A DNA stretch of 7,705 bases from the NCBI GenBank assembly GCA_946538795.1, contig CAMNGY010000055.1:1-7705 (forward strand), given 5' to 3'. The notes beneath the pieces were generated by a model, which was not told the DNA's origin, did not search any database, and saw only the letters and a list, made by a program, of their open reading frames with translations. Below, piece by piece: positions 1 to 6,393 of this stretch. This DNA is from an uncultured Treponema sp. (GTDB lineage Bacteria > Spirochaetota > Spirochaetia > Treponematales > Treponemataceae). Positions within the stretch are counted from its first letter, which is position 1; each line of letters begins with the position of its first letter. The translations under genes were made by a program, and so were the position numbers.

Positions 1-1
1 G

Positions 2-148
2 GGCCACTCATGGCTGGATCACGGGACACGCCGGTCCCAGGTGGAAGCGCGGCAGGCCATAATCCGGGACAACATGCCCTCTCTCTGGCCCTGGGTCGTC
101 AGGAACCTGGACGAGGCCGTCCGCAAGGGCTGGCTCATAGACGGCTAG
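2..148 (+). CDS. C-terminal fragment of an unidentified protein
   Basis: An open frame enters from the left edge and stops with TAG at 146-148, giving 48 residues. There is no start codon because the 5' part lies outside the window. The peptide begins GHSWLDHGTRRSQVEARQ and ends AVRKGWLIDG. It is rich in Trp and Arg, its codons look normal, and it lacks the Gly/Ala/Pro/Arg excess of the overlapping shadow frames, so I take it as the real frame. Helical stretches with Leu/Val/Trp spacing suggest a folded globular C-terminus. I do not recognise the family. It faces the esterase gene tail to tail, and the 22-bp repeats begin four bases after its stop codon. No clear terminator with a T-run follows it. 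Confidence 0.6.
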   Translation, partial: GHSWLDHGTRRSQVEARQAIIRDNMPSLWPWVVRNLDEAVRKGWLIDG

Positions 149-151
149 GGG

Positions 152-239
152 CAACGTGCCAAAGCGGCTCTGGCAATGTGCCAAAGTGGCTCTGGCAATG
201 TGCCGGAGCGGCTCTGCCAATGTGCCGGAGAGGCCCCGG
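152..239. repeat. Four tandem 22-bp repeats
   Basis: Four head-to-tail copies lie at 152-173, 174-195, 196-217 and 218-239. Each opens CAA(C/T)GTGCC and then continues (A/G)(A/G)AG before a GGC-type core. Copies 1 and 2 differ by only two bases; copies 3 and 4 carry GG in place of AA after GTGCC. There are no spacers, so this is a tandem repeat and not a CRISPR array. Copy 2 contains the dyad GCCA-AAG-TGGC and copy 3 the matching GCCG-GAG-CGGC. A degenerate fifth relative may lie near 267-288. The block sits between convergent genes and does not code for anything credible. Confidence 0.9.
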
Positions 240-303
240 CAGGAAGGCCCGGCCGCAGCGCCAGTATCATAAAGCCGGAGCGCCATACGGCCGGACTGAA
301 GCG

Positions 304-335
304 GCCTTACTGGGCCATCGCCTTACTGGGCCATC
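304..335. repeat. Perfect 16-bp tandem duplication at a stop codon
   Basis: The 16 bases at 304-319 (GCCTTACTGGGCCATC) are repeated exactly at 320-335. The inner copy holds the last three codons and the TAA stop of the minus-strand esterase gene; the outer copy repeats the same Met-Ala-Gln-stop sequence just after it. Because the unit is downstream of the first stop, the protein is unchanged. It looks like a recent slippage or repair duplication. Confidence 0.9.
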
Positions 336-1552
336 AGCCAGTCGCGGATTTCCACTATGCTGTTTCCGATGCACCAGACATATTCACGGCAGCCGCCTTC
401 TATGACGACATGCTTGACGCTTCCGTTTCCGGCGGCAAGCTCCTTGGCCGCACTGGAGAAAGCCTGGCCGCTGTAGTCCACGTCCCAGCTTCCGCCGTCA
501 ACCCGTATTCCGTCTTTCTTCCAGAAGGAAACTGCCTTGTCCATGGCATCACGGGCCTGGCTGTCGTTGGAGGACGTCATTATCCACAGCTTCTCGTTCT
601 CAAGGGCCGAAGGGGCCTTTATCTCATACAAGGGTGAAAAGGCCAGCTGGGCCGCATAGAAGCCGGGATACTTCTGGCCTATCTGTAAATTCGCCACGGC
701 ACCTTCCCCCTGGCCGACGGCATAAATCCTGGTCCGGTCAACGCGGAGGGTCGAAAGCTCCTTGCGGATCGCCCTGTACACCACGTCCAGGCCCACCGTC
801 CAGCTGCCATCCTCTTTGACCAGGGGACCGTACTTGTCCCCGGCCGACTTTGTATACTGAATTGCGACTATGATGGACTTCTGCTTCTCCTGCTCGGCAT
901 CGGTCGCCCATACGGTGGCCCCCTCGCTCTGCAGGAGGGCGCACTTGCTGATGTTGGTGTTGGCCCGCGAGTCCGGGATGAAGATTATGGCCGGATAGTT
1001 CCAGCCTTCGGTATAATACAATGGCATGTAGACGCTGTAATGGACTTCCGCCCCCGTCTCGTCGTCCAGGTAGCTTTTTTCCATGAATTCCTTCAGAACC
1101 TTCGGTTCGGCAACCTTCTTGCTGGTGACGGTGGCTGGCCCGGTATAGACGCTTCCGCCTCCGGCCACGCCCACGTCCCCTTTCTGGGTCACGTTCACGA
1201 ACCTGAGGAACTGGGCTTCCGCGTTGAACTCCCCCTGGCCGTCCCGTCCGGGATACCAGATGTTGTCGGTGTCCAAAGCGAGCCTCACCTTCTTGCCTTC
1301 CACGGACACGGACTTGACCGGCAGGCCCGCAACATCGTAGTCGTCCACGGTGACGCTGGCCGGGTCCAGCTTCTTCCTGTACAGCAGCGTGACGGACGAA
1401 ACCTTGTAGCCGTCGCTGAACATCTGAGCCTCGGCTTCCGCCATGACGATACCTTCCTTGGCGGAAACCTTCTTTGTACCCGCCGCGAAGCCTGAACCTG
1501 CCGCTGCCTGCATGCAGAGAGCGGCCAAAAGCAGTTTGCCAAATGTCCTCAT
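323..1552 (-). CDS. Exported EstA-like alpha/beta-hydrolase, probably inactive
   Basis: This 409-residue protein has a type I signal peptide (MRTFGKLLLAALCMQAAAGS, probable cut after FAA near residue 24), so it acts in the periplasm or outside the cell. Residues 30-145 are beta-rich and fit the Ig-like N-terminal domain of EstA-type esterases. Residues 155-409 resemble PHB-depolymerase/EstA alpha/beta-hydrolases: PAIIFIPDS at 187-195, RIYAVGQGEGAVANLQ at 275-290, LWIMTSSND at 322-330, and the terminal EIRDWLMAQ. The usual G-x-S-x-G elbow reads G280-Q-G282-E-G284, so the serine position is Gly. The usual GGxH near the C-terminus reads GGCREYVW (386-393), with Arg where His is expected. Asp330 is in the place of the acid. 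I infer a non-catalytic or binding role. The ATG at 1552 has AGGGGA at 1556-1561 as ribosome site, with short spacing. The fold assignment is from recalled family motifs. Confidence 0.8.
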   Translation of the reverse strand: MRTFGKLLLAALCMQAAAGSGFAAGTKKVSAKEGIVMAEAEAQMFSDGYKVSSVTLLYRKKLDPASVTVDDYDVAGLPVKSVSVEGKKVRLALDTDNIWYPGRDGQGEFNAEAQFLRFVNVTQKGDVGVAGGGSVYTGPATVTSKKVAEPKVLKEFMEKSYLDDETGAEVHYSVYMPLYYTEGWNYPAIIFIPDSRANTNISKCALLQSEGATVWATDAEQEKQKSIIVAIQYTKSAGDKYGPLVKEDGSWTVGLDVVYRAIRKELSTLRVDRTRIYAVGQGEGAVANLQIGQKYPGFYAAQLAFSPLYEIKAPSALENEKLWIMTSSNDSQARDAMDKAVSFWKKDGIRVDGGSWDVDYSGQAFSSAAKELAAGNGSVKHVVIEGGCREYVWCIGNSIVEIRDWLMAQ

Positions 1553-1617
1553 AAATCCCCTGGATAAATGTATTTAAAAGCTAAACACCGGATATGCCCG
1601 CAGGCAACAGATCCTGC

Positions 1618-2397
1618 TTAGGAAAGGGCCACGTCCAGCACCATCATCAGGGCAAAGCCCAGCGCGAAGCCCAGGGTGCAGACGTCCGTCTTCTCGTCGC
1701 GGCTCGCTTCGGGAAGAAGCTCCTCCACTACGACATAAATCATTGCGCCGGCGGCGAAAGCCAGCAGGTAGGGCAGCATCCCCGATATGACCCCGGTCAG
1801 AAGGATGGTAAGCACGGCAGCCAGGGGCTCCACTATGCCGGACAGGGTCCCGAACACGAACGCCTTCCCCTTGCTGTTGCCTTCCGTGCGAAGGGGCATG
1901 GATACTATGGCACCCTCCGGGAAGTTCTGTATGGCTATTCCCAGGGAAAGGGCCAGCGCGGCCTCGTAGCTTATGCCGCCACCTCCGGCGAGCATGGCGG
2001 CCACGACCACGCCCACGGCCATTCCTTCCGGTATGTTGTGAAGGGTCACGGCAAATATGAGCATGGCAGTCCTGGAAACCTTGCTCCGGGGGCCTTCGGG
2101 AGACTTTGCGAGCGCATGCAGGTGCGGAGTGATTTTATCCAGCAGGAAAAGGAAGGCTATGCCCGCCGCGAAACCCGCCAGGGCAGGTATGAAGGCCAGG
2201 CGTCCCAGATACTGGGACTGCTCCATGCTGGGAATAAGGAGGGACCATACGGATGCCGCAACCATGACACCGGCCGCAAAGCCCGCCAGCGCACGCTCCA
2301 GGCCGTCGTTCATCTGCCTGTTCATGAAAAATACGCATGCGGCCCCCAGGGCAGTTCCGAGGAAGGGCAGCAGTAAGGTCAAAACTATACCCGCCAT
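1618..2397 (-). CDS. ZIP-family divalent metal transporter (ZupT/GufA type)
   Basis: A 259-residue integral membrane protein with about eight hydrophobic segments, the usual length for bacterial ZIP carriers, which import Zn2+ and sometimes Fe2+ or Mn2+ across the inner membrane. The two metal-binding helices are clear: HNIPEG at 120-125 and QNFPEG at 157-162, with the EELLPE motif at 225-230 and GxxEP at 187-191. The cytoplasmic loop between helices 3 and 4 has only a short His motif, PHLH (91-94). QN in place of HN in the second motif is more typical of the GufA branch than of E. coli ZupT, so substrate cannot be fixed. GGAGG lies only one base before the ATG, which is too close for a normal ribosome site, and a TATAAT box sits just upstream. 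The regulator gene at 2449-3042 lies upstream in the same direction, 51 bp away. Confidence 0.95.
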   Translation of the reverse strand: MAGIVLTLLLPFLGTALGAACVFFMNRQMNDGLERALAGFAAGVMVAASVWSLLIPSMEQSQYLGRLAFIPALAGFAAGIAFLFLLDKITPHLHALAKSPEGPRSKVSRTAMLIFAVTLHNIPEGMAVGVVVAAMLAGGGGISYEAALALSLGIAIQNFPEGAIVSMPLRTEGNSKGKAFVFGTLSGIVEPLAAVLTILLTGVISGMLPYLLAFAAGAMIYVVVEELLPEASRDEKTDVCTLGFALGFALMMVLDVALS

Positions 2398-2403
2398 GCC
2401 TCC

Positions 2404-2432
2404 ATTATATACGACAACAGTGGCAAAGGCAA
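2404..2432 (-). promoter_or_regulatory. Sigma-70 promoter of the ZIP gene, predicted leaderless
   Basis: On the minus strand a -35 box TTGCCT (2432-2427, four of six consensus bases) is followed by exactly 17 bp and a perfect -10 box TATAAT (2409-2404). The first base of the ATG, at 2397, is the seventh base after the -10 box, where transcription normally begins. The message would therefore start at or within a base or two of the start codon and have no room for a Shine-Dalgarno leader. It lies wholly between the regulator stop (2449) and the transporter start. Confidence 0.7.
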
Positions 2433-2448
2433 GATTTCCGTGAGGCAG

Positions 2449-3042
2449 TCAGACGAAGCGCTGGGCGGGGCTGACCACCCACAGGGCCTTGAGCGGCCCC
2501 GTGCCCGTGTTCTCTATGGTGTGAGGCGCACCCGCCGAAAAGCTCACGCTGTCGCCCTGATCCAGCTCAAAGTCCCTGTCCTCGTAGCGCAGCCTTGCCT
2601 GCCCCTCAAGGATATAGCCCATCTCCTTGCCGGAATGCCCGTAGTGCCCCCGGCGGGTCGCCCCTCCGGCCGGAATGGAGATGATGTAGCTTTCCAGGGA
2701 ATGGCTGCCGTCCTGCTCGTCGGGGCGGGCCAGCTCCTCGTAGACGACCCTGTCCTCATGGATGGACCTGCGCTCGCCCTTGCGGATGACGCTGACCCGG
2801 CCCTTCCTGTTGAATTCCTCGAACAGGTACTCCAGCCGTATGTCCAGCACCTGGGCCAGGGAAAGCAGGGTGTCTATGGCTGGTGAAACCCTGCCCCGCT
2901 CTATCTGGGAAACAAGGCTCTCGCTCACGCCGGCCTGGCTGGCGACGGCCTTGAGCGTCATTCCTTTCCGCTCGCGCACCTCGCGTATCTTCTCCCCGAA
3001 GCGCAGGCTCTTCTTTACGTCGAATTCCGATGACACGGCCAA
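2449..3042 (-). CDS. XRE-family regulator with C-terminal cupin domain
   Basis: This 197-residue protein has an N-terminal lambda-repressor-type helix-turn-helix (about 14-72, with LKAVASQAGVSESLVSQIER at 30-49 as the DNA-contacting helices) and a C-terminal cupin (about 120-195). Cupin motif 1 is GHYGHSGKEMGYILEG (132-147), with His133, His136 and Glu140 as probable metal or ligand residues. Motif 2 is G163...GAPH174...N178, with Ser where Pro is usual. The family senses a small ligand and controls nearby genes. The start is TTG at 3042 (8 bp after AAGGCGG at 3051-3057) or in-frame GTG at 3036; there is no ATG. It begins 2 bp after the stop of the upstream gene, so translation is probably coupled. 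The target could be its own operon or the transporter behind it, but the sequence does not decide this. Confidence 0.9.
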   Translation of the reverse strand: MAVSSEFDVKKSLRFGEKIREVRERKGMTLKAVASQAGVSESLVSQIERGRVSPAIDTLLSLAQVLDIRLEYLFEEFNRKGRVSVIRKGERRSIHEDRVVYEELARPDEQDGSHSLESYIISIPAGGATRRGHYGHSGKEMGYILEGQARLRYEDRDFELDQGDSVSFSAGAPHTIENTGTGPLKALWVVSPAQRFV

Positions 3043-3044
3043 AA

Positions 3045-4139
3045 CTACAACCGCCTTGCGACAGAATCCTTCTGCTGCTTTTCGGCATTCTGCTCCATCA
3101 CGAAGCGGATGAAGTGATCCTCAAGCGTGTGCTTCGGGCCGTCAAAGTGAAGCCTGGCCCTGACACGCGCGTTGTCCCTCCTGACCGTGAACAGCAGGTA
3201 AAAGTCCCTGTAGTCCGCCGCAATGTCGGTCTTGACCCTCTCGCCCAGATAGGAGCTTACCTCGTCACGGCCTATGTTCTTGACCCCCTGCTCCTTCAGG
3301 ATAGCCTTGAGCCTCTGTATCTGCTCATGCGAGATGCCGAACAGGAATTCCTCCATGGCCTGCGACACGTCCGGGTCGGACAGCCGCCCTTTCATGAACT
3401 GCACCCACTGCACGTCCATCTGCATGGACACCTGCATCAGCTCGCTGGTCCCCATCATCGTGCCGAATATGGGGGCTATCTTCCTGCGGGCCTCCCAGAC
3501 GGACTGGAGGACGGGCGCTATGTCGGATATGGTCTGGTCGGACCGGTGCTCCCACAGGATTATCAGGGAAAGGGCCATCTCCCGCCTGAGGTCCTTGGCA
3601 ATCACCTCGTCCCTGATTATGTCCATATAAACGTCCTCGGCCATGAGGGTCAGCATCATGGATATGGTTTCGTCTATGTACGTCTTCACCAGCTTTTCGT
3701 CCATGTCGGTGAAGTCGCGGGCCAGCTTGTACATTGAATAGAAGGTGTGTATCTTCGTGACCAGAAAGCTCTTGCCCAGCGTTGCCTTGGAGGGCAGCTG
3801 GAGGAGGGTGTCCCCCTCCTCGTGGTATGAGACCAGGCTTTCCACCAGTTCTTCGGGGGTCCTGACGCTGGTGTTGGTCTCGGTCCTCTCCAGCAGGGAA
3901 GGGAAGAGGGCTATGTCCTGGGCCAGCTTTTCCACCTTGCGGAGCCTCTCCTCCAGATGCTCCACCCTCCCGGGAGCTGACTTGTGCAGCTCGTTCAGGA
4001 GCTGCTTGACCAGCTGCTCCTGGTTCTTGGTGAGTATGGTTATTCCCGTTTCTATCGCGGCATTCTGAACATCGCTCTTGTCAAAGAAGCTGTCTATGCT
4101 GACGGGCGTAAATTCAAATTCCGGTACTTTCTCTTCCAT
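3045..4139 (-). CDS. Cytoplasmic alpha-helical protein of unknown function
   Basis: A 364-residue soluble protein with no signal peptide and no membrane segment. I do not recognise a named domain. Residues 30-85 look like a coiled coil or long helix pair (NQEQLVKQLLNELHKS, VEHLEERLRKVEKLAQD). Residues 95-350 are almost entirely predicted helix with a conserved-looking acidic core (MDEKLVKTYIDETISMMLTL, 146-165) and a charged C-terminus ending DSVARRL. Lys/Glu-rich surface and normal codon use support a real gene. It is the first gene of a two-gene operon with the XRE-cupin regulator, its promoter is at 4231-4258, and the leader is about 85 bases. The ribosome site is weak: only TTGAG some 9 bases before the ATG. 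A role connected with the regulator is inferred from the 2-bp gap only. Confidence 0.85.
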   Translation of the reverse strand: MEEKVPEFEFTPVSIDSFFDKSDVQNAAIETGITILTKNQEQLVKQLLNELHKSAPGRVEHLEERLRKVEKLAQDIALFPSLLERTETNTSVRTPEELVESLVSYHEEGDTLLQLPSKATLGKSFLVTKIHTFYSMYKLARDFTDMDEKLVKTYIDETISMMLTLMAEDVYMDIIRDEVIAKDLRREMALSLIILWEHRSDQTISDIAPVLQSVWEARRKIAPIFGTMMGTSELMQVSMQMDVQWVQFMKGRLSDPDVSQAMEEFLFGISHEQIQRLKAILKEQGVKNIGRDEVSSYLGERVKTDIAADYRDFYLLFTVRRDNARVRARLHFDGPKHTLEDHFIRFVMEQNAEKQQKDSVARRL

Positions 4140-4230
4140 AAAAAAATTCTCAACTCATTTTCGGCCGTTTCCAGCATAAAATTTACGGGTTGCGGCTTTC
4201 TTGCAGTCCAAGCCTTTCCCGAGCCTTTAT

Positions 4231-4258
4231 AGTATAGTTGCTTTTTCCTTTTTTTCAA
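4231..4258 (-). promoter_or_regulatory. Sigma-70 promoter for the 4139-2449 operon
   Basis: On the minus strand TTGAAA (4258-4253, five of six consensus) and TATACT (4236-4231, five of six) are separated by 16 bp of purine-rich sequence. Transcription would begin near 4224, leaving a leader of about 85 bases before the ATG at 4139. Confidence 0.6.
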
Positions 4259-4276
4259 GCTTTCTTCTTAAAGCTT
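4257..4276. promoter_or_regulatory. Inverted repeat in divergent promoter region
   Basis: AAGCTTT (4257-4263) and AAAGCTT (4270-4276) form a perfect 7-bp inverted repeat around the six bases CTTCTT. The left arm overlaps the -35 box of the minus-strand promoter, and the right arm lies just before the start of the plus-strand VWA gene, so a bound protein could act on both. The XRE-cupin regulator encoded downstream in the operon is a candidate ligand, by inference only. Confidence 0.4.
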
Positions 4277-4283
4277 AAGTCAA

Positions 4284-6311
4284 ATGACCGATTATAAGAG
4301 TATGAAGAAATTCGTAAAGCTGTTTTTTGTGTTTTCGACTATTTTTCTAGGTCTGGATGGAGGCCCAGCCCTTTTTGCGCAGGGCAACAACGACCTTTAC
4401 ATATATAAGGAAGATTTGGTAGTAGAAGAGCGCGACGGTGACTGGAAGACCAATGGCGTGGACCTGTACATCCGCAAGAAGCCTTCCATAAATTCCGTCC
4501 TCCTGTGCGAGACGACACGGGATCCGGCAGGCAAGAAGGACAGCTTCGCCTACCGCGCGGAAGAATACAACAGCGTGAACGGCGACGAAATACGTATGCT
4601 CAACGGTGAGGTCCTCAAATCCCAGTATTCAAAATACAGCCTCATTTCGTCAACGGTCGTGCAGCATCCCAAGCTGGGCGACTGCTTCCACATATACATT
4701 CCCCGCAAGCTGGTCTGGGGGTACCCCTGGGAGCGCCACGGCACGTCGGAAATAGACCGGGGCCTGTTCATAAACATAAGGAGCTTTGAGAAGAAATATG
4801 CCGACTACGAGGGACGCTATGCTGACAACCCCTTCATGTTCGACTACGAAACCCTGGTAAAGGTCTCAAAGAAGCAGAAACCCAAAAAGGACGAGGACAA
4901 GCCCAAGACTGACACCACGCCCAAGGAGGACAAGTCCAAGACCGAGGACAAAGGAAAGAAGGACGACAAGCCCCCCGCCCAGTCCGTAGTCCAGCCCGAA
5001 CCGGTCACAGGGCTGGAAGAGAATGACGATGATGAGCCAAAAAGCGGGGAGGAACCTTATCCGGAGCCAGTCAGGACGGATGATGAGGGCGGGGACGAGG
5101 AGCCTGTTCCCGAGCCGGAGCCGGTGGCCGGAGATGAGGAGAGGGAAGAAGTCCCGACCGAACCTGAGGTCATAGTCAAGGAAGTCATAAAAGAGGTTGT
5201 GAAGGAAGTTCCTTCCGAGCCTGAGGTCATCATAAAGGAAGTGGAGAAGGAAGTCATCAAGGAAGTGGAGAAGGATCGCGGTCCGGAGCCGGAGCCTGTG
5301 TCCGACGATGAGGACGGAGAGCCTTGGGAAGATGATTCCGACAAGGAAAAGACCTCCGAGACCACTACCACTACCACAACGGTGACAACCACCACGGTGG
5401 AAGAGGAGGAGCCATGGCCCAATCCGGAGCCTGTCGTTGGCCCGGAAACCGAGGAAGCTCCGGAAGAGGAGCACTATTCCGAACCGGAGCCGGTTCCCCA
5501 GCATGAAGAGGAACCTGAACCAGAACCGGAACCCGAGCCTGAGCCGGAACCCGAACCTGAGCCCGAGCCAGAACCGGAACCCGAGCCTGAGCCGGAACCT
5601 GAGCCCGAGCCAGAACCGGAACCTGAGCCGGAACCTGAGCCTGGGTATGAGGACGATGATGAAGGCACTATAACGCTGACGGACGACTATAACGAGGAAG
5701 CGGGAAGCTCCTTCACGGAGATTGCCCGGCAGGGCGGCGGTATGACTACGTATTCACGGGGCGCGGACACACTGCCCGATGACCTGTACAACATACTTGA
5801 GTCCATCCACCCGAAGGATATAGTGGACGTGGTGTTTGCCATAGACGCGACGGGAAGCATGAAGGACGACATACAGTCCCTGCGCGAGAACTGGCTGCCC
5901 CGCCTGAAGGAGCAGCTGGCGGAATTTGACGACATACGGATAGGACTGCTGTTCTACCGCGACTACGGGGATGACTGGCGCTACAAGCTGCTGCCCATAA
6001 AGATGTTCGGGTTCACGGACAACTATGACAAGTTCGTGAAGAACCTGAACAGCATCCGCGTCCAGGGAAGCGAAGGCGGCGACATTCCTGAGCCGGTCTA
6101 CGAGGCCCTGTACGGAAGCCTTGAGTACTTCAACTGGCGCGACAATGCCGAAAAGCGCATAATCCTTATAGGAGATGCGCCGCCACACAGCAAGCCCAGG
6201 GGAACGAAAAAGGTGTCCAAGGACATGGTTATGGACCTGACCACAAAGAAGGGCATAACCATCCAGAGTATCCTGGTGCCCGATGACAACAGCAAGACAA
6301 AGGCCTGGTAA
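4284..6311 (+). CDS. Exported VWA-domain protein with long Pro-Glu spacer
   Basis: A 675-residue protein from the ATG at 4284; the in-frame ATG at 4302 (M7) gives the better signal peptide ([20 protein letters not shown], probable cut near FAQ at 31-33), so 669 residues is likelier. Residues 36-190 form an unnamed, compact domain with two cysteines (75, 134) and motifs [12 protein letters not shown] and [11 protein letters not shown]. Residues 195-455 are disordered and charged: a Lys/Asp segment, acidic EPEP blocks, KEV-rich repeats (295-330), a Thr run (360-371), then (PE)21P at 411-453. Residues 510-675 are a VWA domain: [11 protein letters not shown] (517-526) is the metal site (D521, T523, S525), with GGDIPE (598-603) and GDAPPH (630-635). 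VWA domains bind proteins through a metal. The domain ends soon after its last visible strand ([11 protein letters not shown]), short of the usual final helix. The rigid PE tract resembles the TonB spacer, so it may span the periplasm. Confidence 0.9.
   Translation: MTDYKSMKKFVKLFFVFSTIFLGLDGGPALFAQGNNDLYIYKEDLVVEERDGDWKTNGVDLYIRKKPSINSVLLCETTRDPAGKKDSFAYRAEEYNSVNGDEIRMLNGEVLKSQYSKYSLISSTVVQHPKLGDCFHIYIPRKLVWGYPWERHGTSEIDRGLFINIRSFEKKYADYEGRYADNPFMFDYETLVKVSKKQKPKKDEDKPKTDTTPKEDKSKTEDKGKKDDKPPAQSVVQPEPVTGLEENDDDEPKSGEEPYPEPVRTDDEGGDEEPVPEPEPVAGDEEREEVPTEPEVIVKEVIKEVVKEVPSEPEVIIKEVEKEVIKEVEKDRGPEPEPVSDDEDGEPWEDDSDKEKTSETTTTTTTVTTTTVEEEEPWPNPEPVVGPETEEAPEEEHYSEPEPVPQHEEEPEPEPEPEPEPEPEPEPEPEPEPEPEPEPEPEPEPEPEPEPEPGYEDDDEGTITLTDDYNEEAGSSFTEIARQGGGMTTYSRGADTLPDDLYNILESIHPKDIVDVVFAIDATGSMKDDIQSLRENWLPRLKEQLAEFDDIRIGLLFYRDYGDDWRYKLLPIKMFGFTDNYDKFVKNLNSIRVQGSEGGDIPEPVYEALYGSLEYFNWRDNAEKRIILIGDAPPHSKPRGTKKVSKDMVMDLTTKKGITIQSILVPDDNSKTKAW
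5514..5642 (+). repeat. Pro-Glu coding repeat with 48- and 42-bp higher-order units
   Basis: The tract alternates CCN and GAR codons without interruption for 43 codons (residues 411-453). Codon choice reveals larger copies: the run beginning CCAGAACCGGAACC starts at 5520, 5568 and 5610. Unit 1 (48 bp) and unit 2 (42 bp) differ by one CCCGAA hexamer, and a shortened third copy follows. All steps are multiples of six, so length changes stay in frame. Confidence 0.95.
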
Positions 6312-6324
6312 AAGGCCCTGAAAC

Positions 6325-6371
6325 AAACAAAGGAGGCAGGGAACATGGCGTGTTTCCTGCCTCCTTTGTTT
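6325..6371. terminator. Bidirectional intrinsic terminator
   Basis: A perfect 16-bp stem (6325-6340 with 6356-6371, core GGAGGCAGG/CCTGCCTCC) continues inward through one G-U wobble and four more pairs (6341-6345 with 6351-6355) to a TGGCG loop, 21 bp in all. The right side is followed by TTTGTTTATTT and the left side, read on the minus strand, by TTTGTTTGTTT. It lies 13 bp after the VWA stop and 22 bp after the lipoprotein stop and should end both convergent messages. Confidence 0.95.
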
Positions 6372-6393
6372 ATTTGCTGGATCCGGCCGTTTC

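Noticed and set aside
152..239. CRISPR array
   Set aside because: The 22-bp units abut directly, with no spacers and no cas genes in the window.
240..303. Terminator between the left-edge gene and the esterase
   Set aside because: GC-rich short dyads are present (for example CCGG pairs) but none has a long stem or T-run.
176..637. 153-residue plus-strand frame over the 22-bp repeats and the esterase 3' end
   Set aside because: Its start lies in the repeat and most of it is antisense to the esterase; no domain seen.
1594..2376. 260-residue plus-strand open frame opposite the ZIP gene
   Set aside because: The minus-strand product has unmistakable ZIP motifs, whereas this one is Gly/His/Gln/Arg-rich without a fold.
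3030..3737. 235-residue plus-strand open frame opposite the helical protein
   Set aside because: His/Leu/Pro-rich antisense shadow; overlaps a gene with better composition, promoter and operon context.
4292..4298. -10 box TTATAAG for the VWA gene
   Set aside because: No -35 box at suitable spacing, and the start of transcription would fall inside or beyond the likely ATG at 4302.
4866..5504. 212-residue minus-strand open frame opposite the VWA linker
   Set aside because: It is a by-product of the repetitive GAR/CCN codons on the plus strand; the Leu/Arg-rich product has no ribosome site or sensible domain.
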